From Lachnoclostridium sp. UBA1175 (GTDB lineage Bacteria; Bacillota; Clostridia; Lachnospirales; Lachnospiraceae): a stretch of 64,000 nt of DNA. The stretch is taken from the NCBI GenBank assembly GCA_002311665.1, contig DBYX01000020.1, forward strand, positions 1 to 64,000, given 5' to 3'. Below are positions 51,908 to 60,179 of the stretch, piece by piece. Position 1 is the first letter of the stretch, and each line of letters starts with the position of its first letter. The notes under the pieces are model-generated. The model did not search any database, was not told the DNA's origin, and saw nothing but the letters and a program-made list of their open reading frames with translations. Made by a program: the position numbers and the translations under genes.

Positions 51908-52314
51908 TGAGTAATGATCGTCGAACAATGAAACGATTCATCGATGCGATTGCCGCGTTTGCGGCAATCGCATTGCTGTATGCTGTTTTTTCCGTCACGG
52001 GGATCGGCTGCCCGATCAAGTACACCACCGGTGTGTCCTGCCCGGGCTGCGGGATGACACGCGCGTGGAAGCATCTGCTGCAGCTGGATTTCGCCGGGGC
52101 GACGAAATACCATCCGCTTTGGTTCCTTCCGGTGCCGGGGGCGTTTCTCCTTCTGTTTCGCGACAGGCTTCCGAAGAAATTCTTCCGTGCGGCGCTGGCG
52201 GTCATCGTGGTTGCATTTTTCGCAGTGTACGCGATCCGCATGGCGGACCCGGAGGACACGGTCGTCGTGTTCCGCCCGGGGGACGGCGCGATCGGAAGGC
52301 TTTTCCGGAAATAA
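51907..52314 (+). CDS. DUF2752 membrane protein
   Basis: 135 residues, starting within the preceding stop (TAATG). The family signature GVSCPGCGMTRAWKHLL (~42-58) with two Cys follows the first hydrophobic helix, and YHPLWFLPVPGAFLLLF gives the second conserved part. About three membrane helices. DUF2752 proteins occur beside DUF4234 and zinc-ribbon proteins in many Firmicutes; their function is not established. A terminator follows at 52362. Confidence 0.88.
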   Translation: MSNDRRTMKRFIDAIAAFAAIALLYAVFSVTGIGCPIKYTTGVSCPGCGMTRAWKHLLQLDFAGATKYHPLWFLPVPGAFLLLFRDRLPKKFFRAALAVIVVAFFAVYAIRMADPEDTVVVFRPGDGAIGRLFRK

Positions 52315-52361
52315 AGATATGATTATGAGGAATCCGTTAGGAATTTATCGGTAAATTCGGT

Positions 52362-52388
52362 GAAGTCCGTTGCGGATTTCTTTTTTTT
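52362..52388 (+). terminator. Terminator after the DUF2752 gene
   Basis: GAAGTCCG (52362-52369) pairs with CGGATTTC (52373-52380, one G-T), followed by eight T. Confidence 0.88.
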
Positions 52389-52462
52389 GCGGTTTAATGT
52401 ATCAGGGCAGGGTCGCAGCCTGCCTGAGGTGGGAGAGAAAGCGAGTGAAGGAAGGTGATTGC

Positions 52463-53407
52463 TTGAAGGACCGGTTTCGCAGATGCCGCTTCGGTATCAT
52501 AACGGCGGTTGTGCTTGTCCTTTTTACAACATATGCGCTGCTTGACGTCTTCGTCATACCGCGCACCTACAGCGTTGTGGATGACAGCGGTCGGAAGAAT
52601 CAAACCACGGTGACGGTCACGCCGGGTGCCGCGGAGGGCAGTGTGACGCCCGGGGAAAATGCCACACCCACGGGGCCGGTCATCACGGACAATTCGTACC
52701 GTGACGAAAACATCTCCGTGGAGATCAGGGAATACCGCGTCAAGGATACGAACGTGTATGTCGCCGACGTGCAGCTGAGTTCGCCGGAGTACCTTCGCTC
52801 CGCATTTGCGCAGAGCGCATACGGGCGTAACGTGACGGACACTACCTCGGCCATCGCGGCCGATGTGAACGCGATCCTCGCGATAAACGGTGATTTCTAC
52901 GGGGCGCGGAACACCGGCTTTGTGGTCCGCAACGGTGTGATCTACCGGAGAATGAAGTCCGACGAGGAAGGGCTCGCCATGTATGAGGACGGGCATTTCG
53001 AGGTGATCGACGAGTCGTCGGTGAGCGCCGACAGGCTTGTGAAAGACGGTGCAGTGCAGGTCTGGTCCTTCGGACCGGGTCTGGTCAAGGACGGGAAGAT
53101 CGCGGTCACGACCGGCGAGGAAGTGGGGCGCGCGCTGGAGTCCAACCCGCGCACGGCGATCGCCTATGTCGGGGAAAATCATTATATGTTCGTGGTGGCG
53201 GACGGCCGTACCAGCGAGAACGACGGGCTGAGCCTTTACGAGCTGGCGGAGTTTCTGGAGTCGCTCGGCGTTCAGACTGCGTACAATCTCGACGGCGGCG
53301 GATCCTCCACGATGGTGTTCCTCGGGAAGGTGGTCAACAATCCGACGACGGGAGGAAGGAAGATCAAGGAGAGGAGCGTGAGTGACATTGTCTACATCGG
53401 GTACTGA
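52463..53407 (+). CDS. Exported phosphodiester glycosidase-family protein (NAGPA/DUF2233-like)
   Basis: 314 residues from a TTG at 52463 behind GAAGG; longer in-frame starts overlap the preceding terminator. One N-terminal membrane helix (GIITAVVLVLFTTYALLDVF) and a Thr/Pro linker (TVTPGAAEGSVTPG) precede the domain. That domain has AILAINGDFYGARNTGFVVRN, NPRTAIAYVG and NLDGGGSSTM, the standard NAGPA/exopolysaccharide-associated signature. Family members hydrolyse phosphodiester-linked sugars; the substrate may be wall teichoic acid or exopolysaccharide. The next gene begins inside its last 26 bases. Confidence 0.88.
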   Translation: MKDRFRRCRFGIITAVVLVLFTTYALLDVFVIPRTYSVVDDSGRKNQTTVTVTPGAAEGSVTPGENATPTGPVITDNSYRDENISVEIREYRVKDTNVYVADVQLSSPEYLRSAFAQSAYGRNVTDTTSAIAADVNAILAINGDFYGARNTGFVVRNGVIYRRMKSDEEGLAMYEDGHFEVIDESSVSADRLVKDGAVQVWSFGPGLVKDGKIAVTTGEEVGRALESNPRTAIAYVGENHYMFVVADGRTSENDGLSLYELAEFLESLGVQTAYNLDGGGSSTMVFLGKVVNNPTTGGRKIKERSVSDIVYIGY

Positions 53408-53810
53408 CAGACGGGCATCCGCCCGCGGCGAATACAGGCGCGCGATGTTTGTGTATCTCGCGGTCACCGTCTTAGTCGCGGTGTTCGGCATCGTATACGA
53501 GCACTACAGCTTCGGCGTGTACTCCAACTGGATGATCTACGCGTTCGCTTTTCCGCTGATCCTCGGCTTCGTGCCTGCACTTTTGTACGCGACCGTGTGG
53601 CACCAAAGCATCGTGCCGATGCTTTCGCGGAAAATGTGGCACGCCGGCATTGCGGTGTGGACGGTTGGCTCGCTGTTCACCGGCGTGATCACCATCTACG
53701 GCACGGACAGCGTCTGGTCGTTCGTGTACGCGGTGGCGGGAGCGGCGCTTCTCGCGGCGGCGATCTTTTTCAATATCGCGGGGTCCGACGGAGCCCGGAA
53801 GAGCAGGTGA
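53382..53810 (+). CDS. Small multi-span membrane protein, unknown
   Basis: 142 residues from a GTG at 53382 with AAGGAGAGGAG upstream, overlapping the previous gene by 26 bases. An ATG at 53445 is the alternative but lacks a ribosome site. Four hydrophobic helices: VYLAVTVLVAVFGIVY, WMIYAFAFPLILGFVPALL, HAGIAVWTVGSLFTGVITIY and VYAVAGAALLAAAIFF. No motif I recognise. Translational overlap suggests it works with the phosphodiester glycosidase-like protein in the membrane. Confidence 0.72.
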   Translation: MTLSTSGTDRRASARGEYRRAMFVYLAVTVLVAVFGIVYEHYSFGVYSNWMIYAFAFPLILGFVPALLYATVWHQSIVPMLSRKMWHAGIAVWTVGSLFTGVITIYGTDSVWSFVYAVAGAALLAAAIFFNIAGSDGARKSR

Positions 53811-53880
53811 CGGAGGCATTCCCGCGGAGCGGGATGCATCGCGACAAAGATTACGGAGCATAACAAAATACAGACAATGG

Positions 53881-53916
53881 AAAACGGGGCATATTCGTAA
53901 GAGTATGCCCCGCTTT
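53881..53916. terminator. Bidirectional terminator before degV
   Basis: CGGGGCATA (53885-53893) pairs with TATGCCCCG (53904-53912), flanked by AAAA and CTTT, between convergent genes. Confidence 0.8.
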
Positions 53917-53958
53917 CCTGTTGAGGAATATGAAGAAAATGTAGTAAGATCGTCAAAT

Positions 53959-54963
53959 TTATAACCGGGAGCTGCCTCCCTGGGGGACCGGCTTGACAAT
54001 TCCGTCGCCGCGGATCGCGTCAAGCTGTGCGGACACTGCCTGCGAAGCGCGGGAGAGAAGTCCCTCTCCGTCGAGCTCGCGGTCCTTGCCGAGGAAGAAC
54101 AGCGCGATCGTGTCGGGACCGACATGGCTGCCGGTGCAAAAATCGTATGTGGTATTGATGAACCCGCGCACTTTGATGCGCTTGGTGATCTCGTTCATAA
54201 TATAGCACGACTCTTCGTACGCATCCGCGTGAGCGATGCCGAGGATCTGGTTCTCCGGATCGACGACGTTGTCGCATACGAGAGAGATGAGCGAGTTGAG
54301 CGAAGCCTTGCGGCCATGGCATTTCTTGTACTGAACAATGAAGCCGTCGCGGTTGCCGCGGAGGATCGGCTTGATGCTCAGAAGGTTGCCGATCACGGCC
54401 TTCGAACCGGTAAGGCGTCCGGTCTTCGCGAGGTAGCGGAGGTCGCCCACGGTGAAGATACCGTTGATGCGGGGGACCATCGACTCGATCACGGGAACCA
54501 CCTCGTCGATCTCCTTGCCCTGGGAGCGTAGTTCACTCGCGTAGATCGCGAGAATTCCGGTCGCGAGGGACGCGTTCTTCGAATCGATCAGCCGTACGCA
54601 GGGATGTTCCCCGGGGGTGTCACCGTTGACTGCGTCGGCGGCGATGCGCGCTGCGTTGAACGTACCGCTGATACCGCTGCTGATCGTGAGGCAGAGGACG
54701 TCGTCGCCGTTCTCCGAGAGAGAGCGGAAGCACTCCTCGAACTCACCGCATCCGATCAATCCTGTCTGGACCTTCATCCCGGCGCGGATCGCGTCGTAGT
54801 ATTCCTTCCCCTTGGCGCGCTCCTCCTCGATCGTGAGATCGGGACTGAAACACACGAGCGGTCTGCCGTCCGTGATATTGACGAAGGAAAGCACCCGGAT
54901 GTCATAGTGCCGAACCAGTTCGGCGGGGATATTGGCTCCGGAATCAACTACAATCTGAAACAT
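53959..54963 (-). CDS. DegV-family fatty-acid-binding protein
   Basis: 334 residues from the ATG at 54963 (CGGAGGT upstream); the longer frame to 55041 has no ribosome site. The N-terminus FQIVVDSGANIPAELV, the ISSGISGTFNAA loop that holds the fatty-acid carboxylate, and the DLRYLAKTGRL block are DegV hallmarks. In Firmicutes DegV/FakB proteins present fatty acids to a kinase for phospholipid synthesis. It is longer than the usual ~280 residues because of extra C-terminal sequence. Its promoter spacer is filled by a perfect palindrome, so it is probably under a dedicated repressor. Confidence 0.93.
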   Translation of the reverse strand: MFQIVVDSGANIPAELVRHYDIRVLSFVNITDGRPLVCFSPDLTIEEERAKGKEYYDAIRAGMKVQTGLIGCGEFEECFRSLSENGDDVLCLTISSGISGTFNAARIAADAVNGDTPGEHPCVRLIDSKNASLATGILAIYASELRSQGKEIDEVVPVIESMVPRINGIFTVGDLRYLAKTGRLTGSKAVIGNLLSIKPILRGNRDGFIVQYKKCHGRKASLNSLISLVCDNVVDPENQILGIAHADAYEESCYIMNEITKRIKVRGFINTTYDFCTGSHVGPDTIALFFLGKDRELDGEGLLSRASQAVSAQLDAIRGDGIVKPVPQGGSSRL

Positions 54964-55039
54964 AAACGACCTCCGATGGGAAAGTATGTTGCACTTGTTG
55001 CCGTGGCATGCAAAATACACTTCCGCGATTTCTGTCTCC

Positions 55040-55068
55040 ATTATACATAGTTTTAAAAACTATGTCAA
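55040..55068 (-). promoter_or_regulatory. degV promoter with 21-bp palindromic operator
   Basis: Minus-strand perfect TTGACA (55068-55063), 17-base spacer, TATAAT (55045-55040). A perfect palindrome ACATAGTTTT-A-AAAACTATGT at 55045-55065 covers the whole spacer, as expected for a dimeric repressor site. Confidence 0.85.
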
Positions 55069-55226
55069 CCCGTTTTCTTCTTTTAAGTGTGAAAATACGG
55101 TGTCCGTCGACGCCTGATACAAATTTTGCGCCGCGGAGAGGAGACATCCATTACGCGAAAAATGGAGTCGTTTTGCCTGATTATTTTACATAGCGGCGGA
55201 ATTCGACGAATTCTGCCGTGAGCCGA

Positions 55227-55255
55227 TTGAAACGAAGGTTCATATCGTCTATACT
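55227..55255 (+). promoter_or_regulatory. Promoter of the MscS gene
   Basis: TTGAAA at 55227-55232, a 17-base spacer and TATACT at 55250-55255. A TAATAC/GTATTA inverted repeat lies just downstream. Confidence 0.65.
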
Positions 55256-55305
55256 GACATTATAATACTAAGTAGTTGTATTAGTCAATATCGGGAGGTA
55301 GCATC

Positions 55306-56214
55306 ATGAAACTAAAAAAATCCGTGCTTGTTCGGTTGATCGTATGTGTGGTCATGCTCTTCGTGGTGTTGGGAATCGGATCCGCCACCGACGGATTCGG
55401 CTTCGGTAGCCTCGGCGACGCGATCTCGGAGGTGAGCTGGAGCCGCGTTCTGCGTCTCTTCGCGATGATCTTCGGCGTGATCGCGTTCACGACTCTGGTC
55501 GAGGTGATCCTCGGGCTGTTCCAGCCGGAGAACCACCGCGCGAGATCCATCTTATCCATCTTCTCGAGTTTGATCAAATATGTGGCGGCCATCGTGATCC
55601 TCTGCTGGGGACTCACGATACTCGGCGTCAATGTCTCGACCATCGTTGCGAGCGTAGGGATCTTAGCGCTGATTATCGGCTTCAGTGCAGAGAGCCTGAT
55701 CGCCGATGTCGTGACCGGCACGTTCATGCTTTTTGAAAACCAGTACAATGTCGGCGATATCGTCGAGGTCGGCGGCTTCCGCGGAACCGTCACGAACATC
55801 GGCATCCGCACGACGTGCATCACGGATATGGGCGGCAACGTCAAGATCGTCAACAACTCCGCGATGCAGAATATCTTAAACCGCTCCGACATGCCCTCGA
55901 GAAGCGTAAGCGACATCGCCGTGCCGTACGGGACGGACCTCGCGAAGCTGGAGGCGGGCATCCCGAAACTGATGGAGGAGATCTTCGCGGCCAACTCCGA
56001 AGTTATGAAGGAGGCGCCTCGCTACCTCGGTGTGCAGGAGCTCGCGGACAGTTCGGTCATCCTGCGGTTTGTCGTCAATGTTGACGAGAAGGACATCTAC
56101 TCGGGAGCGCGTCTCCTAAACCACGATCTGTTGCTCGGCTTCCGTAAACTCGGCGTGGAGTGCCCGTTCCCGCAGGTCGATGTGCATTTTGACAAGGATG
56201 CTCAACTCAGATGA
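55306..56214 (+). CDS. MscS-family mechanosensitive ion channel
   Basis: 302 residues, CGGGAGG upstream. Three membrane helices: ~10-27, 47-70 (VLRLFAMIFGVIAFTTLVEV) and the pore-lining region VSTIVASVGILALIIGFSAE-SLIADVVTG. The beta domain contains VGDIVEVGGFRGTVTNIGIRTT, a standard MscS block. A C-terminal cytoplasmic alpha/beta domain follows. It opens on membrane tension to release solutes after osmotic down-shock. A three-helix layout is the minimal MscS form. The next gene is 45 bases downstream and may be co-transcribed. Confidence 0.95.
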   Translation: MKLKKSVLVRLIVCVVMLFVVLGIGSATDGFGFGSLGDAISEVSWSRVLRLFAMIFGVIAFTTLVEVILGLFQPENHRARSILSIFSSLIKYVAAIVILCWGLTILGVNVSTIVASVGILALIIGFSAESLIADVVTGTFMLFENQYNVGDIVEVGGFRGTVTNIGIRTTCITDMGGNVKIVNNSAMQNILNRSDMPSRSVSDIAVPYGTDLAKLEAGIPKLMEEIFAANSEVMKEAPRYLGVQELADSSVILRFVVNVDEKDIYSGARLLNHDLLLGFRKLGVECPFPQVDVHFDKDAQLR

Positions 56215-56259
56215 TGATACCTGTGCAAAGGGTGTGTTTCTCTGAGGAGGGTGAGTGAT

Positions 56260-57834
56260 ATGAGAGCAGACGGTAAGCCGGATGAGATCATCAGACCGGC
56301 GGAAGAATACAGCATGCCGCGGGAGATCGCGTATCCTGCTCCGGAGTGCCCTGCGATGACGCCGGAGACAGCGGAGCTGCCGCCGGAGTACGGAGACGGC
56401 GGACGACGACTGCAGGTAAGACGCGGCAACACGCCGCGCGCGGAGAGAAGGGAACTCGCGGATGCGCAGCAGGAGACTGTTTCGGCGGAGGAGAGTGCGC
56501 GCCGGGAGAGAAGCAGGAAGAGACAGCTGATCCGCTCGATCATGGCGCCGGCGGCGGCGACTGTGGCGATCGTGGCGATCGTATTTGCCTCGTTCCGCTA
56601 TGATCCGCTCGGCTTCGATTATCTGAATAATGAGGCGCCGAAAAGCCTCGGCAGTGTGACTCCCGGCAGCGCAAGTCCGGGGAGCACGGTGATGCTGCCG
56701 GTCGCGACACCCACGGTCAAACCGGGTGACCCGACACCGTCCCCGACGCCAAAACTGCTTCAGGGGCCGCAGGCAATTTCCTTTGCGACACCGGTCACCT
56801 GGACGATGATCCATGTGACGGCGCCGAACGGCATCGTCCTGGACACGTCGCTGACAGAGGGTAATCCGATGGGTGAGGTGAAGTCGTGGCTGATAACCTG
56901 GAACGGTGAGCTTGAGGAGAGCAGTCTGGTCAGGGAGAGAAAGTTCCTCGGTTACTATTTCAGCGACGATGCCATTCCGGTCGGGGATACGGATGATCTT
57001 CCGAATCTGTATCTCGCAGGCGGGACGATGTACGAAGTGTACCGGGAGGACCTGTATTACAATGCGGTGCCCTGCACATCGACGCCCGTATTCGAGGAGG
57101 GGGACGACACGTTCCCGACGATGACAAACCTGGAGCCGGATTTCAACGGTGATCATACGTACGGAGGGCAGACGGAGCACTTTGTCCGCGTGGTAATGCC
57201 CGGCGAGAATTATTACCGCCACATTGTGTGCGGTGATTATTGGCTGGAAAACGGCGAACAGATCCTGGATGTTCCGGGAGCCTCCTACGACAGCTCGACG
57301 AATGTGCTGACGCTCAAAAACTGCAGGCTCTCCGCGCTCGAGGTCAACCTGATGGGCAACGGCTTCACGGTGCGGCTGGTCGGCGACAATCGCATCGGCT
57401 CGATCAAAGTCTGGGGCTGGATGTACGGAGGAAGTCTCACACTGACCGGCACGGGAACACTCCGGGTGAACGAGGATTACAGCAAGGAGATCGGTCTGTG
57501 GCTGGATGGAGAGCGGAGCGCGTGCGCGCTGTTCATCGAACGGGGCATCAATGTGGATATATACGGAGACACGGCGGTTCTTGTCGGACAGACAACGATG
57601 GAGAAAGCCATCTGGTTCCGTTCGGGAACGAGGATGACGGGTGGAAAGCGCGCAAACGGTCCCTTCGGAGATTACTTTATGTACGAGCAGGATGAATCCG
57701 GCAACCTCGTCCAAAGGCTCATCCGGATCGACGATGTCTCGGAATATTACGGGATGCAGCTCTACGACTACTCCGTCGCGGATGCGGAAGGCAATGCGGC
57801 GACCGAGGTTCATTTTACGGATCCGGAACGTTGA
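56260..57834 (+). CDS. Membrane-anchored exported protein with Thr/Pro linker, unknown
   Basis: 524 residues from the ATG at 56260, 9 bases after AGGAGG; a GTG at 56251 abuts that site. A ~95-residue charged cytoplasmic N-terminus (RRERSRKRQLIRS at its end) precedes one membrane helix (APAAATVAIVAIVFASF). A Thr/Pro linker (TPTVKPGDPTPSPTPK) and a large external domain follow. That domain is rich in beta segments (LTLKNCRLSALEVNLMG, GGSLTLTGTGTLRVNED), suggesting a beta-helix or sandwich, possibly carbohydrate-binding. I recognise no family. It lies between mscS and another membrane protein. Confidence 0.72.
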   Translation: MRADGKPDEIIRPAEEYSMPREIAYPAPECPAMTPETAELPPEYGDGGRRLQVRRGNTPRAERRELADAQQETVSAEESARRERSRKRQLIRSIMAPAAATVAIVAIVFASFRYDPLGFDYLNNEAPKSLGSVTPGSASPGSTVMLPVATPTVKPGDPTPSPTPKLLQGPQAISFATPVTWTMIHVTAPNGIVLDTSLTEGNPMGEVKSWLITWNGELEESSLVRERKFLGYYFSDDAIPVGDTDDLPNLYLAGGTMYEVYREDLYYNAVPCTSTPVFEEGDDTFPTMTNLEPDFNGDHTYGGQTEHFVRVVMPGENYYRHIVCGDYWLENGEQILDVPGASYDSSTNVLTLKNCRLSALEVNLMGNGFTVRLVGDNRIGSIKVWGWMYGGSLTLTGTGTLRVNEDYSKEIGLWLDGERSACALFIERGINVDIYGDTAVLVGQTTMEKAIWFRSGTRMTGGKRANGPFGDYFMYEQDESGNLVQRLIRIDDVSEYYGMQLYDYSVADAEGNAATEVHFTDPER

Positions 57835-57841
57835 TGCGGCA

Positions 57842-57870
57842 TTGCAAATAAAGCAATTGTGTGTTACAAT
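57842..57870 (+). promoter_or_regulatory. Promoter of the 221-residue membrane protein
   Basis: TTGCAA at 57842-57847, a 17-base spacer and TACAAT at 57865-57870. Confidence 0.65.
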
Positions 57871-57890
57871 TTCAACAATGCGGTGAGATG

Positions 57891-57919
57891 CGGGACAGGT
57901 GCTCATCCTGTCCCGTTTT
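57891..57919 (+). terminator. Terminator-like hairpin in a leader
   Basis: CGGGACAGG (57891-57899) pairs with CCTGTCCCG (57907-57915), followed by TTTT. It is downstream of the promoter at 57842 and upstream of the gene at 57952; it may instead end the preceding gene's transcript. Confidence 0.7.
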
Positions 57920-57951
57920 ATTGCCTGTGAAACGAAGGAGGAAGTGTTACT

Positions 57952-58617
57952 ATGAGTTATTTGACGGGGCATTTGGCGGAGATGGCGATGATCTTCGCGG
58001 CAGCGGTCGTGCTGGCGTTCACGTTCCAGTTCCGGCAGTGCCGTATCGAGCGCGACGGCGAGTCCGCAAGTCCGGGCTGGTACCGGATCATTCAGATCGG
58101 CGGAATGGTGATCACGGTCGTACTGATCGTGATGAACCTCAGCACGCTTGTCGGGTTCCTCTCGAATTTCCTGCAGCTCACCGGCGATTCCGTTGCCGGC
58201 ACGCTGGCTTATCTGGTCCTCATCTGTGTGGCGTTTCTGTACGCCGCGAAGCTCGGCGCGTATCTCGCGTCGCTCGGACAGCGCACGGAGGTGGACAAGA
58301 AGTTCGACGCGGACCAGGTTGTCCAGTATCTTCTGAAGGATGCCGACGCCGGCGCGAAGGAGATCCTGATCTTCCGCGACCGCCTGGAGGGGCGCCGCAG
58401 CTATACGTTCGATGTGGACGGCTACAACCATGCGGCATTTTCCGAATACGGATGCAAGGAGCTTGCGGGATACATACTGCGCCACACGGAGACGAAGTAC
58501 ACGAAGACCATCTGCCGCGGACTTGCGGGCCCGAGCGGTCCGCACATCAACAGCAACTCGGCGGGAGAGGGCGCACAGTACAAGTTCTCGCACGTGCTTC
58601 TGCAGAAGAAGGACTGA
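57952..58617 (+). CDS. Membrane protein with cytoplasmic C-terminal domain, unknown
   Basis: 221 residues with AAGGAGG upstream. Three hydrophobic helices (HLAEMAMIFAAAVVLAFTF, IIQIGGMVITVVLIVMNL, VAGTLAYLVLICVAFLYAA) precede a ~110-residue soluble domain. It holds LLKDADAGAKEILIFRDRLE and GRRSYTFDVDGYNHAAFSEY. No motif I recognise. The YD-repeat protein gene starts 31 bases downstream, so they are probably co-transcribed. Confidence 0.72.
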   Translation: MSYLTGHLAEMAMIFAAAVVLAFTFQFRQCRIERDGESASPGWYRIIQIGGMVITVVLIVMNLSTLVGFLSNFLQLTGDSVAGTLAYLVLICVAFLYAAKLGAYLASLGQRTEVDKKFDADQVVQYLLKDADAGAKEILIFRDRLEGRRSYTFDVDGYNHAAFSEYGCKELAGYILRHTETKYTKTICRGLAGPSGPHINSNSAGEGAQYKFSHVLLQKKD

Positions 58618-58648
58618 GTTTGATTGAATATCGTGGGGGGATGATCAT

Positions 58649-60136
58649 TTGAACAGAAAGAAAATTAAGATCACGGTCGGCGTTCTGCTGGCCGTGCTTC
58701 TGATTGCATCGATCGTCGCGGTCATCATGATGATCGACAGGATACAGAAGGGAAACAACGGAGGCAATGCTCCCGGAAACGAAACCGTGACGCCGACGGA
58801 GGATCCGGAGGCCGTTCCCTCGGAGATCCCGGAGGGGAGCGTTCTTGTGTGGAAGCTGTCGGAGTGCACGACAAGGCGTAACATCGACGGCTCGACGACG
58901 AGGACGGTGTACGAGTACAACGGGGACGGACAGTGTGTTACCGCGACCGTCTACGACCGCGTGGGCAATGTGTCGGAGCGATACCGGTTTCAATACCTCA
59001 AGGAGGAGTCGGCATTTTTCGAAGGGGAAAATGCCGCGCATACGATCGTCATCAAGGTGGAGGAGCCGGACAACACTTCCCGGGAATGGAAGTCCGTGAC
59101 CGTCGACAAGTACGAGGGCGGTCATCTGTTCAGCCACGAGACGGGGAGGGCGACCGATCCCGAGGAGATCACGGATTTCATCGTGACGAGTCGGGACCTG
59201 TACAAGTATGACAGGGACGGTACGCAGACGGAGTGCCTGCAGTACCGGTCGCAGACGACCGACATACTGCGGCTCACGGGGAAGCAGTATATGGTCAAGT
59301 GGGCGGGGTCCGAGATACGCGAATGCTGGACCGAGAATTATACCGGCGGAGAGCCGGTCTACAGGACTGTCACCTACGCCGATGACTTCGGTGTCTTTCT
59401 GATCGACAGCTATTACAAGGAAAAAGACGAGAGTCCCGACCTGCGTCTGGTGCCGCTCCGCGAGTTCGGGAATGACAAACTCTATGAGGCATACAGCGGA
59501 GAGAAATGCCGGTACTCCGCCGAGATCATCACGAACGCCGACGGATCGCGGAAATACATCGTCAGGAATACCTATAACCCCGACAGTCCGGAGATCGATC
59601 TCGTGCGCGAGTACGATGCGAAGGGGCGCGAGACGCTGGTCGAATACTATAACGGGGGTGCGTATGCCCGGAAGAAGTATGAGTATGACGGCGACCGGCT
59701 GACCAAGTGGTACCGTTTTTACCTGAGAAACGGAAAACTTATGGACGGACGCATCATCGAGTACGATGCGGATGGCAGGGTGACGCGGATCGTGGGAACT
59801 TCGGCCGGCGAATGGGGATTCAGTTTCGACGAAGCCAAGAGCGGCAAATGGGACGACTGGTACCACGCGGAGTTCGACGAGCACGGCAACCTGAAACGGC
59901 GTGTCACGATCGGGGAAGGGGAGGAACAATTCTTCTACGAGTACGATGAGAACGACAACTGTATAGGGTACCGCCATCAATCCCGCGAGGGAGATCTGAC
60001 GGAGTCGATGACGTACATCCCCGTGGTCATCACCGAGGAGCAGGTCAAGGCGACGGAGGTGTTTTATTTTCCGACAAGCGATCCCATGCCGGAGGGACTC
60101 CGCGGGTATGAGGAGACGGAACTGATGAACGAGTAA
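58649..60136 (+). CDS. Membrane-anchored YD/RHS-like repeat protein A
   Basis: 495 residues from a TTG behind GGGGGGATG. An N-terminal anchor helix (ITVGVLLAVLLIASIVAVIMM) and a short Thr/Pro linker precede the external part. That part has repeated Tyr-Asp-rich strands such as YEYNGDGQCVTATVYD, YDRDGTQTECLQY, EYDAKGRETLVEYY and EYDADGRVTRIV. This Y-D-x-x-G-[RN] pattern is that of YD/RHS repeats, which form a beta-wrapped shell. There is no toxin-like C-terminus or RHS-core motif. It is paralogous to the next gene (same layout and similar C-terminal ending). Role unknown. Confidence 0.78.
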   Translation: MNRKKIKITVGVLLAVLLIASIVAVIMMIDRIQKGNNGGNAPGNETVTPTEDPEAVPSEIPEGSVLVWKLSECTTRRNIDGSTTRTVYEYNGDGQCVTATVYDRVGNVSERYRFQYLKEESAFFEGENAAHTIVIKVEEPDNTSREWKSVTVDKYEGGHLFSHETGRATDPEEITDFIVTSRDLYKYDRDGTQTECLQYRSQTTDILRLTGKQYMVKWAGSEIRECWTENYTGGEPVYRTVTYADDFGVFLIDSYYKEKDESPDLRLVPLREFGNDKLYEAYSGEKCRYSAEIITNADGSRKYIVRNTYNPDSPEIDLVREYDAKGRETLVEYYNGGAYARKKYEYDGDRLTKWYRFYLRNGKLMDGRIIEYDADGRVTRIVGTSAGEWGFSFDEAKSGKWDDWYHAEFDEHGNLKRRVTIGEGEEQFFYEYDENDNCIGYRHQSREGDLTESMTYIPVVITEEQVKATEVFYFPTSDPMPEGLRGYEETELMNE

Positions 60137-60179
60137 GCCGGGTGTAAGAGCGCACCGGCAGTGGTTTTGCGGGGAAAAT

